A stretch of 34,834 bases of DNA, taken from Streptomyces griseoflavus. GTDB lineage: Bacteria; Actinomycetota; Actinomycetes; Streptomycetales; Streptomycetaceae. This document shows positions 14,433-20,850 of this stretch, piece after piece. The position numbers and the translations under genes are program-made. The notes beneath the pieces were generated by a model that was not told where the DNA came from, did not search any database, and saw only the letters and a list, made by a program, of their open reading frames with translations. The stretch is taken from the NCBI RefSeq assembly GCF_014649995.1, contig NZ_BMUC01000026.1:1-34834 (forward strand), read 5' to 3'. Position 1 is the first letter of the stretch; every line of letters begins with the position of its first letter.

Positions 14433-16505
14433 ATGAGCGAGATGATCACCGCGGACCTGGTCGACCTCGACCTGTCCGCCGACACCAAGGAAGCGGCGGC
14501 CCGCGCCCTCGCCGAGCGCATGGTGGCCCGGGGCCGGGTGACCGACCTGGAGGGCTTCCTCGCTGACGTCGCCGCCCGCGAGGCCCAGATGCCGACCGGC
14601 CTCGACGGCGGCATCGGCATCCCGCACTGCCGCAGCGAACACGTCACCGAGCCGACGCTGGCCTTCGGGCGCAGCACGGCCGGGATCGACTTCGGCGCGG
14701 CGGACGGACCCGCCGACCTGATCTTCCTGATCGCCGCCCCGGCCGGCGCGGACGACGCCCATCTGACGATCCTGTCGTCGCTGGCCCGGCAGTTGATGAA
14801 CACCGGGTTCACCGACGCCCTCCGCTCGGTGGCCGACCCGTCCTCGGCGGCGGCACTGATCCGCGGCGAGGACGCCCGCTCCGCGGACTCCCCCGACCCC
14901 GAGGGGGCCGAGAGGTCCGAAGGGCCGGCCGGCTCCGAGGACTCCGTGGCGGCCCCGGCGGCGGCCTCCGCCGGGGCCGCCACGGGCACCACCGCGGCCG
15001 AGCCGGAGCGCCCCTTCCGGATCGTCGCCGTCACCTCCTGCCCCACCGGCATCGCCCACACGTACATGGCGGCCGAGTCGCTGGAGAACGCCGGCCGGGA
15101 CGCCGGCGTCGAGATCACCGTCGAGACCCAGGGCTCGGCCGGCTTCACCCGGCTCGACCCGGCCGTGATCGCGGCGGCGGACGGGGTGATCTTCGCCCAC
15201 GACGTCCCCGTACGGGAGAAGGACCGCTTCGCGGGAAAGCCCACCGTCGACACCGGCGTCAAGGCCGCCATCAACCGCCCCGCCGAGCTGATCACCGAGG
15301 TGAGAGGCAAGGCGGAGCGCGGCGAGGCCACCGCGGCCGCGTCCCCCGGCACACCGGTCGAGCGCGGCGGCGAAGCCGGCGAGGGCTACGGCACGAAGCT
15401 GCGCAAGTGGCTGATGTCCGGCGTCAGTTACATGGTGCCGTTCGTCGCGGCCGGCGGTCTGCTCATCGCCCTCGGCTTCGCGATCGGCGGCTACGAGATC
15501 AACGAGGCGCCCTCGGTGATGGACCACTTCGTGTGGACCCAGGCCGACAGCTGGGGCGCGCTGCTCTTCCAGATCGGCGGCGTCGCCTTCGGCTTCCTCG
15601 TCCCGGTCCTGGCCGGCTACATCGCCTACGGCATGGCCGACCGGCCCGGCCTGGTGCCCGGCTTCGTCGGCGGCGCCATCTCGCTCACCATCAACGCCGG
15701 GTTCCTCGGCGGTCTCGCGGCCGGTCTGATCGCCGGTGGCGTGGTGATCGCCATCCAGAAGGTGCGGATCCCGGCGGCACTGCGCGGCATCATGCCGGTG
15801 GTGGTGATCCCGCTGATCTCCGCGGCGGTCGTCGGATTCCTGATGTTCGTCGTCATCGGCAAGCCCATCGCCGAGGCGCAGAAGGGCATGACGGACTGGC
15901 TGAACGGCCTCTCCGGCGCCAACGCCGTCCTGCTCGGCGCGCTGCTCGGCCTGATGATGTGCTTCGACCTCGGCGGCCCCGTCAACAAGGTCGCCTACAC
16001 CTTCGCCACCGCCGGGATCGCCGTCGCGAGCCCCAGCGACTCCGCGATGAAGATCATGGCCGCGGTGATGGCCGCCGGCATGGTGCCGCCGCTGGCGATG
16101 GCCCTGGCCACCACGGTCCGCGGCAAGCTCTTCAACCGGACCGAACGCGAGAACGGCAAGGCCGCCTGGGTGCTGGGCGCCTCCTTCATCAGCGAGGGCG
16201 CCATCCCGTTCGCCGCCGCCGACCCGCTGCGCGTGATCCCCGCCTCCATGGTGGGCGGCGCGGTCACCGGCGCCCTGTCGATGGCCTTCGGCGCGACGCT
16301 GCGCGCCCCGCACGGCGGGATCTTCGTCGTCCCGCTGATCGGCAACCCGTTGCTCTACCTCGTCGCCATCGCCGCCGGCGTCTGCGTCACGACGGCCCTG
16401 GTGATCGTGCTCAAGGGACTGCGCAAGGCGGCTCCGGCCGGACCGGGAGCAGGCGGGGGAGCCTCGGCACAGGCGCCGGAGAACAAGCAGCCGGTGGCCG
16501 CCTGA
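14433..16505 (+). CDS. fruA: PTS fructose permease, EIIABC(Fru)
   Basis: A 690-aa single-chain permease in the order A-B-C. The EIIA domain covers about 1-150, with phosphorylation site His65 in GIGIPHCRS. An Ala/Ser/Pro-rich linker runs from about 150 to 190. The EIIB domain covers about 195-295, with Cys203 in VAVTSCPTGIAHTYMAA. A charged linker is followed by the membrane EIIC domain (about 325-670) with about eight or more membrane segments and GGIFVVPLIGNPLLYL. It imports fructose and releases fructose 1-phosphate for FruK, with phosphate from PEP via EI/HPr encoded elsewhere. The ATG at 14433 follows AAGGAG at 6 nt; an ATG seven codons earlier lacks a site. The terminator at 16576-16606 closes the operon. 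Confidence 0.95.
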   Translation: MSEMITADLVDLDLSADTKEAAARALAERMVARGRVTDLEGFLADVAAREAQMPTGLDGGIGIPHCRSEHVTEPTLAFGRSTAGIDFGAADGPADLIFLIAAPAGADDAHLTILSSLARQLMNTGFTDALRSVADPSSAAALIRGEDARSADSPDPEGAERSEGPAGSEDSVAAPAAASAGAATGTTAAEPERPFRIVAVTSCPTGIAHTYMAAESLENAGRDAGVEITVETQGSAGFTRLDPAVIAAADGVIFAHDVPVREKDRFAGKPTVDTGVKAAINRPAELITEVRGKAERGEATAAASPGTPVERGGEAGEGYGTKLRKWLMSGVSYMVPFVAAGGLLIALGFAIGGYEINEAPSVMDHFVWTQADSWGALLFQIGGVAFGFLVPVLAGYIAYGMADRPGLVPGFVGGAISLTINAGFLGGLAAGLIAGGVVIAIQKVRIPAALRGIMPVVVIPLISAAVVGFLMFVVIGKPIAEAQKGMTDWLNGLSGANAVLLGALLGLMMCFDLGGPVNKVAYTFATAGIAVASPSDSAMKIMAAVMAAGMVPPLAMALATTVRGKLFNRTERENGKAAWVLGASFISEGAIPFAAADPLRVIPASMVGGAVTGALSMAFGATLRAPHGGIFVVPLIGNPLLYLVAIAAGVCVTTALVIVLKGLRKAAPAGPGAGGGASAQAPENKQPVAA

Positions 16506-16575
16506 CGACACGACGGTGCGCCCGTATGGGTAGGTGTGGGCGTTTCATGCCTACTGCGATATAGATCACGATCCT

Positions 16576-16606
16576 CACGGTCCGGGGCCCAAAGTCCCGG
16601 ACCGTG
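16576..16606 (+). terminator. terminator of the fru operon
   Basis: CACGGTCCGGG (16576-16586) and CCCGGACCGTG (16596-16606) are perfect complements with a 9-nt loop, 71 bp after the fruA stop and 16 bp before the next small gene. Confidence 0.75.
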
Positions 16607-16622
16607 GTGTGTACTGGGCCGC

Positions 16623-16901
16623 ATGTCTGAGCACGAGACGAGCCCGCGGACGACAGGCGCCACCGTCCTCACCCTGGTGGCCGTGGCCTGCGCGGCGGGT
16701 CTGGCCGACGTCCTGCGGCGCCGGCGCGAGCGCAAGCGTGAACCCGAGCATGTCGAGGAGCCCCGGGCCCACACGCCGCACGGCATCCCGACGATCCCAC
16801 GGCAGCGGCGCGACGGGCCGGGAGCGGAGGCGGTACGGCTCACCGACGCGGAACGCGACGCCTTCGCCGGTCTGGTACGCAGGTTCGGCGAGCACGGCTG
16901 A
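16623..16901 (+). CDS. small membrane protein, function unknown
   Basis: A 92-aa reading frame starting at ATG 16623 (MSEHETSPRTTG). One hydrophobic segment (about 12-27, ATVLTLVAVACAAGLA) is followed by a very basic stretch RRRRERKRE, so it should sit in the membrane with the C-terminus inside. The C-terminal half ends with LTDAERDAFAGLVRRFGEHG, a likely amphipathic helix. The codon pattern looks coding. The ribosome binding site is weak, and the start lies just after the fru terminator, so a promoter within or close to that hairpin is needed. I recognise no family. Confidence 0.65.
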   Translation: MSEHETSPRTTGATVLTLVAVACAAGLADVLRRRRERKREPEHVEEPRAHTPHGIPTIPRQRRDGPGAEAVRLTDAERDAFAGLVRRFGEHG

Positions 16902-16934
16902 GCCGCGGGCGGCCCCCGGCCGCCTGCCGGCCCG

Positions 16935-17681
16935 TCAGGAGACCCGTGCCGCCCGGCGCTCCATGGCGTCGCGCGCCGCGTCCTCGCTGGTGTACACCTC
17001 GCACATGTGCCGACCGTCCGGCGTGAGGGTGTGCTCCACCTCCCACAGGGACAGCTCCACGCCGTCACCCAGCAGGAACGCGTGCTCGTAGAGCGAGAAG
17101 GGCAACGCCTGCCGCCCGGCGCGGGACGGGCGGCCGAAGGCCTGCGTGATCCGGTGCGCACAGGCCGTGCTGAGCAGTTCCGCCGTCTCGCTGCCCGGCC
17201 GGTCCGTGTTCTCCGCCCTGCGCAGTAACCGGCGCGCGTGGTCCGCGGACCCGTCGGGGACGTAGGTCTGCCGCGGCACCGGTGCCGGGGCGGGCAGCAC
17301 CGTCACCGGAAGCTCGAAGTCCGGGGCGTCCGGGGGCAGGGGGAGCCGGGCCGTGGCCGTGCGCAGTTCCTCCTCGTCCACGTATATCTCGTGCTGCGGC
17401 TCGCTGCCCCGCGCGGTGTTGTGGACCAGCTCCCAGAGCGTGAGCGCCGAACCGTCGGCGAGCAGCCAGGTGTGCCGGTACGTCTCCCGGTGGAGTCCCG
17501 CGCTGTGGTGCGCGGAGTGCAGTGAACCGTCGTGCGCCAGCGCGCAGTCCAGCCTGCGGACCGTCTCGTCCGGCAACTCGAAGGAGTTCAGGGCGCGGCC
17601 GAGGAGTCGCGCGAGGTGCTCCTCCGGAGACTCGGGCGGTTCGGGTGGTTCGTACGCTGCCGTGTCGTACGGAACGCTCAA
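16935..17681 (-). CDS. DUF6227-like protein with an internal duplication
   Basis: A 248-aa cytosolic protein that I recognise as a conserved Streptomyces family (DUF6227 by memory), function unknown. The N-terminus EEHLARLLGRALNSFELPDETVRRLDCAL is followed by YRHTWLLADGSALTLWELVH...HEIYVDEEEL. The second half repeats this plan: DHARRLLRRAENTD...AHRITQAFG, then YEHAFLLGDGVELSLWEVEH...CEVYTSEDA. The protein is therefore two copies of a ~110-residue unit, joined by a Pro/Ala linker (about 120-145). The start is TTG with GGGAGA about 4-6 nt upstream; no ATG or GTG fits. A dyad at 17737-17755 covers its promoter region. Confidence 0.82.
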   Translation of the reverse strand: MSVPYDTAAYEPPEPPESPEEHLARLLGRALNSFELPDETVRRLDCALAHDGSLHSAHHSAGLHRETYRHTWLLADGSALTLWELVHNTARGSEPQHEIYVDEEELRTATARLPLPPDAPDFELPVTVLPAPAPVPRQTYVPDGSADHARRLLRRAENTDRPGSETAELLSTACAHRITQAFGRPSRAGRQALPFSLYEHAFLLGDGVELSLWEVEHTLTPDGRHMCEVYTSEDAARDAMERRAARVS

Positions 17682-17736
17682 GGTTTCTCCCGGCGTTGCT
17701 GCATGTCACCTCGTGGGTGCATACCGTAGCCCCTCG

Positions 17737-17755
17737 GCCGGACATCGTGTCCGGC
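17737..17755. promoter_or_regulatory. dyad upstream of the DUF6227-like gene
   Basis: GCCGGACA-TCG-TGTCCGGC is a perfect 8-bp inverted repeat with a 3-bp centre, 56 bp before the TTG start. A TACGGT -10 candidate lies between it and the gene on the minus strand (17723-17728), placing the dyad near the -35. Candidate operator; the protein that binds it is unknown. Confidence 0.4.
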
Positions 17756-17880
17756 GAACGGGAAAACGTCTGACGCGAAAACGGCCGGGCGGCGCGAGGA
17801 ATTCCCCCGCCGTCCGGCGGAACGGCAACTCTTCCCGGCCGGCGGGCACTTCGCCGGCCACGGTCATGCGGCCCGCACCG

Positions 17881-17961
17881 CCCTCCCGCGCGCCGGCACG
17901 GTTGCCGCCTGCCCGCGCGCCGGTACGGTCGCCGCCCTTCCGCGCGCGGGCACGGTCCCCG
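17881..17961. repeat. three 27-bp tandem repeats after the P1 peptidase gene
   Basis: Units at 17881-17907, 17908-17934 and 17935-17961 share the core CCGCGCGCCGGCACGGT with a few changes. A diverged fourth runs toward the peptidase stop at 17999. The 317-bp gap 17682-17998 holds only this array and the dyad before the DUF6227-like gene. The period is a multiple of three, but no coding evidence exists. Confidence 0.7.
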
Positions 17962-17998
17962 CTCGCCCTGGCCGCGCGCGCCCCGGTACCGCCGCGGC

Positions 17999-19027
17999 TC
18001 ATGAGGGGCCGTACAACTCCCCGTAGGACGGCCATGCTCCGCCCGGACCGTCCACCGGCTCGGCGGTACGCACCGCCCGGACGATCGCCCGGGTCACCAT
18101 GTCCGCGCCCGCGGCGAGCACGTCGTTCAGGGCGAGGGGGTCCGCCGGGTCGAGCGGGCGTCCCCCCGTGGCCAGGGTGAAGACGGTGTCGCCGTCGCTG
18201 AGCAGGTGCACCGGCCGTACGGCCCGCGCGATGCCGTCGTGCGCGGTGCCGGCCAGCTTCTGCGCCTGCGCCTTGGACAGAACGGCGTCCGTGGCCACCA
18301 CCGCCAGCGTGGTGTTCAGCGGGGGAGGGGCGTTGCGTTCCGCCGACTCCGCCAGCCGCCGCAGCGCGGCCTCGTGCACCGCCGCCTCCGGGTAGCGCAC
18401 CCGGCCCTGGAACAACTCCCCGTACAGCACCCCCGTTTCCGGATCCACCGCCGAACCCGCCGCGTTGGCCACCACCAGCGCGGCCACCGTGATCCCCGAC
18501 TCCAGCACCGTGCTCGCCGTGCCGATGCCGCCCTTCACCAGGCCGACGACCGCGCCGGTACCGGCGCCCACACAGCCCTGCGGCACCGGCGCGCCCGGCT
18601 CGGCGGCGGCCGCGGCCTCGACCGCCGCCCGCCCGGTGGCCGCGTCCGGCCGGGCCCGGAACTCGCCGCCCCGGCCCAGGTCGAACACGCAGGCGGCCGG
18701 CACCACCGGGACCACGTGCGCGGGCTCCGGTCCGACGCGCACCCCGCGCCCCCGCTCCTCCAGCCAGGCCATCACCCCGGACGCCGCGTCCAGCCCGTAC
18801 GCGCTGCCCCCGGTCAGCACGACCGCCTCGGCCTTCTGGACCAGGTTGCGCGGATCGAGCGCGTCGGTCTCCTTGGTGCCGGGCCCGCCGCCGCGCACGT
18901 CCACCGCGGCCACGGCCCCGCCCTCGGGCGCGAGCACGACCGTGGTACCGGTGAGCCACCCGTCGCCGGCACGCGTGGCGTGCCCCACGCGCAGACCGGC
19001 CACATCCGTCAGAGCATCAGCTGTCAT
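17999..19027 (-). CDS. P1/S58-family Ntn hydrolase (DmpA/NylC-like peptidase)
   Basis: A 342-aa member of peptidase family S58/P1 (PF03576), made as one chain that cleaves itself into alpha and beta subunits. The N-terminal part has GLRVGHATR and VDVRGGGPGTKETDALDP; KAEAVVLTGGSAYGLDAASGVM is also family-typical. Near residue 238 it reads NTTLAVVATDA. In NylC-type members the cut is between Asn and Thr here, freeing Thr239 as the nucleophile; DmpA itself uses Gly-Ser. The enzyme would be an aminopeptidase or amide oligomer hydrolase in the cytosol; no signal peptide is seen. Start ATG 19027 with AGGA upstream. Divergent from a 58-aa gene across 43 bp. Confidence 0.88.
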   Translation of the reverse strand: MTADALTDVAGLRVGHATRAGDGWLTGTTVVLAPEGGAVAAVDVRGGGPGTKETDALDPRNLVQKAEAVVLTGGSAYGLDAASGVMAWLEERGRGVRVGPEPAHVVPVVPAACVFDLGRGGEFRARPDAATGRAAVEAAAAAEPGAPVPQGCVGAGTGAVVGLVKGGIGTASTVLESGITVAALVVANAAGSAVDPETGVLYGELFQGRVRYPEAAVHEAALRRLAESAERNAPPPLNTTLAVVATDAVLSKAQAQKLAGTAHDGIARAVRPVHLLSDGDTVFTLATGGRPLDPADPLALNDVLAAGADMVTRAIVRAVRTAEPVDGPGGAWPSYGELYGPS

Positions 19028-19070
19028 GGGCTCAGTCCTGCCCGGCCGGGCGCGGCCGTACCCTGGACGT

Positions 19071-19247
19071 ATGAGTACCGCCCCCGATCCCCGGCCGCGT
19101 GAGCCGAAGCCCGCGCTGGTCTTCGACGACCCGATGGACCAGCAGTCCTCGGACGACACCGACCGCGGGTGGGGTGAGCGCCCGTCCGGCGACAGCGCCG
19201 CCGATCTGAAGCGCTTCCTCGACGAGAAGCCGCCCCACCACATCTGA
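19071..19247 (+). CDS. small conserved hydrophilic protein
   Basis: A 58-aa protein, MSTAPDPRPREPKPALVFDD at the start and SAADLKRFLDEKPPHHI at the end. It is Pro- and Asp-rich with no membrane segment and probably disordered except the short C-terminal helix. I believe close homologues occur at this position in other streptomycetes. Its start is 43 bp from the divergent P1 peptidase gene and its stop 25 bp from the convergent mscL gene. The ribosome binding site is weak (TGGAC before the ATG). Function unknown. Confidence 0.7.
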   Translation: MSTAPDPRPREPKPALVFDDPMDQQSSDDTDRGWGERPSGDSAADLKRFLDEKPPHHI

Positions 19248-19272
19248 CCCGCCGGCCGGCGGAGCCTTCGCC

Positions 19273-19803
19273 CTATCGCCCGCCCGGGCCCGTGCCGCCC
19301 TGCCCGGTGCCGTGCTGCCCCGAGTCGCTCCGTCCCGCGTCCCCGTGGCCCGACTCGCGCTGGGCGACGAGGGTGTCGCGGATCTCCTTGAGCACCTCCA
19401 GCTCGGTGATCTCGATGACCTCGTGGGTGCCCTCCTTCGCCTTCCTGCGGGCCTCCACCCGGGCCAGGTACTTCGCCATGGGCAGCACCATCAGGAAGTA
19501 GACGACCCCGGCGGTGATCACGAACTGCAGCGTCGAGCCGAGTACGGAGCCCCACAGGATCCTGACGCCGGTCGCGGCGTCCCCGGTGCCCTCGCAGGGG
19601 CCCTTCAGGCACGAGCTGTAGCTGTCCAGGTTCTTGGTGCCGAAGGCGCCGACCAGCGGGTTGATGACGCCCTTCACGACGGAGTTGACGATGTTGGTGA
19701 AGGCGGCGCCGATGACCACCGCCACGGCCAGATCGACGACGTTGCCCCGCATCAGGAAGGCCTTGAAGCCCTGCAGGACGCTCGTCTTCTCCTGGTCGCT
19801 CAC
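19273..19803 (-). CDS. mscL: large-conductance mechanosensitive channel MscL
   Basis: A 176-aa channel subunit. The N-terminal amphipathic stretch (VLQGFKAFLMRGNVVDLAVAVVIGAAF) and TM1 (about 20-42) are very well conserved. TM2 (about 84-108, LQFVITAGVVYFLMVLPMAKY) precedes a charged cytoplasmic helix. It opens under membrane tension to release solutes on osmotic downshock. Its C-terminal tail from about 150 is Gly/Gln/Ser-rich, longer than in E. coli MscL (136 aa). The outer loop holds two cysteines, Cys65 and Cys70, unusual for MscL and possibly disulfide bonded. The GTG start has GAGG 7 nt upstream. A 9-bp inverted repeat sits in the leader. Confidence 0.95.
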   Translation of the reverse strand: MSDQEKTSVLQGFKAFLMRGNVVDLAVAVVIGAAFTNIVNSVVKGVINPLVGAFGTKNLDSYSSCLKGPCEGTGDAATGVRILWGSVLGSTLQFVITAGVVYFLMVLPMAKYLARVEARRKAKEGTHEVIEITELEVLKEIRDTLVAQRESGHGDAGRSDSGQHGTGQGGTGPGGR

Positions 19804-19828
19804 TTCGGGGCCTCGTTTCTCGTGCGTG

Positions 19829-19855
19829 GGTTGCGGACGAAAGCGCTCCGCAACC
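19829..19855. promoter_or_regulatory. inverted repeat in the mscL leader
   Basis: GGTTGCGGA (19829-19837) and TCCGCAACC (19847-19855) are perfect 9-bp arms with a 9-nt centre, 26 bp upstream of the mscL start. It could be an operator or a leader hairpin. Short copies of a GGATCGACC motif lie further upstream (about 19904-19922). Confidence 0.4.
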
Positions 19856-19956
19856 TACGCCACACCCGTGCCGACCTGTCCAATCGCGGCGAACGGGTGA
19901 CCGGATCGACCGGATCGACCGGACCGGCGGAATCGTCGGCCCCGGGACGGCACGGT

Positions 19957-20568
19957 TCACCACATGGTCACCGCCAGTCGTGCCGTGGCGCTCGCGCCGG
20001 CCAGGCCGGCCGCCGTGGAACGCGGCACCGACAGCACGACGAGCGCCCCGTCGTCGCCCGTGCCGTCCGCCGGTTCCGGCACCCGCGTGACCCGTGCTCC
20101 GCGCGCCACCACCCGGGCCTCGCCGCCGGAGGCCGTCTCCTCGGCGGCGATCACGTCCACCCGGTCGCCCGGCCGCAGCAGCCGGACCGTGGCCGCGTCG
20201 GCGATCCGTACCGGCGCCGTCACCGTCGTCCCCGCCCGCCTCGGCCGTACGGGCTGCCGGTCCCCGGGGGACATCGGGGCGGCCTCCGGGGCGGACGGCC
20301 CCGCGGGGTGCCCGCGCGACCGGTCCGCCTCCCGCGGTCCCGCCGCCACGAGCGCCGCCGCCGTGACCGCGAGGCCCACCGCCACGGCCCGCCTCCGGTG
20401 TCGTACGAGCCGGCCCGGGAGCGGCAGACCGCCGCGCACGCGCACGGGGGCGAAGTGCGGCACCCCGCAGGGGGGAGGAACGTCGGCGCCGGGCGGGCGG
20501 GGGACATCGGGGGAGGGGGAAGGGGAGGGCGAGGAGAAGTGGAACGAGGAGGGAGGACGACGGGACAC
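19957..20568 (-). CDS. SAF-domain (RcpC/CpaB-like) membrane protein
   Basis: A 203-aa protein. The first 55 residues are Ser/Pro-rich and basic. One membrane segment follows (about 59-78, RRAVAVGLAVTAAALVAAG), then an extracytoplasmic SAF/RcpC-like domain (about 112-200) with VTAPVRIADAATVRLLRPGDRVDVIAAEE and RVVARGARVTRVPE. In tight-adherence (Flp/Tad) pilus systems RcpC/CpaB helps pilin export. No tad genes are next to it here, so it may act alone or with a cluster elsewhere. Start GTG 20568 has AGGTGG about 8 nt upstream; longer readings run through unlikely sequence. A G-quadruplex-like run lies in its 5' coding part and two DnaA-box-like motifs lie upstream. Confidence 0.75.
   Translation of the reverse strand: MSRRPPSSFHFSSPSPSPSPDVPRPPGADVPPPCGVPHFAPVRVRGGLPLPGRLVRHRRRAVAVGLAVTAAALVAAGPREADRSRGHPAGPSAPEAAPMSPGDRQPVRPRRAGTTVTAPVRIADAATVRLLRPGDRVDVIAAEETASGGEARVVARGARVTRVPEPADGTGDDGALVVLSVPRSTAAGLAGASATARLAVTMW
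20509..20529 (+). other. G-quadruplex-type motif (G5-A-G5-AA-G4-A-G3)
   Basis: Four G runs with loops of one, two and one base occur on the plus strand, which is the template strand of the SAF gene. The complement encodes the repeated Ser-Pro stretch at its N-terminus. A purine-rich stretch continues to about 20563. The motif is plain; folding in the cell is inference. Confidence 0.6.
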
Positions 20569-20643
20569 GGCTATCACCACCTGCGACGAGGGACCGGCTT
20601 GCGGCTCCCACGATGGGGCCCGCGGCCGCGGCCCGCCGAGCCC

Positions 20644-20671
20644 TGTGGACGCACCCCGGCCCTGTGGACAA
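20644..20671. promoter_or_regulatory. two DnaA-box-like sequences
   Basis: TGTGGACAA (20663-20671) is the exact complement of the Streptomyces-type DnaA box TTGTCCACA. A second site in the same direction, TGTGGACGC (20644-20652), matches seven of nine. Both lie upstream of the SAF gene and are part of a repeated CCCTGTGGAC. They could be regulatory or titration sites, or chance. Confidence 0.35.
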
Positions 20672-20695
20672 CTCCGCCACCCGAACGAAATCCTC

Positions 20696-20850
20696 CGCCC
20701 GCCCCCGAACGGGCGGCACCTCCGCCCATCCCCGAACAGGCACCCTCGCCCGCCCCCACGGGCCCCCCACTCGCCCGGAACAGGCACGCTCGATGGCCCC
20801 CCACAGGCACCCACGCCCGCCCCGAGCGGGCACCCTCGCCCGCCGAACCG
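20696..20850. repeat. degenerate ~25-bp GC-rich repeats after the mtnP stop
   Basis: About six imperfect units with the theme CGCCCGCCCCCGAACAGGC then CACCCTCG run from about 20696 up to the stop codon of the minus-strand mtnP gene at 20851. No open frame there has coding character. They fill most of the 282-bp gap before the SAF gene. Confidence 0.6.

Noticed and set aside
17881-17961. CRISPR array
   Set aside because: The 27-bp units are directly adjacent without spacers and no cas genes exist; the same holds for the other tandem repeats.
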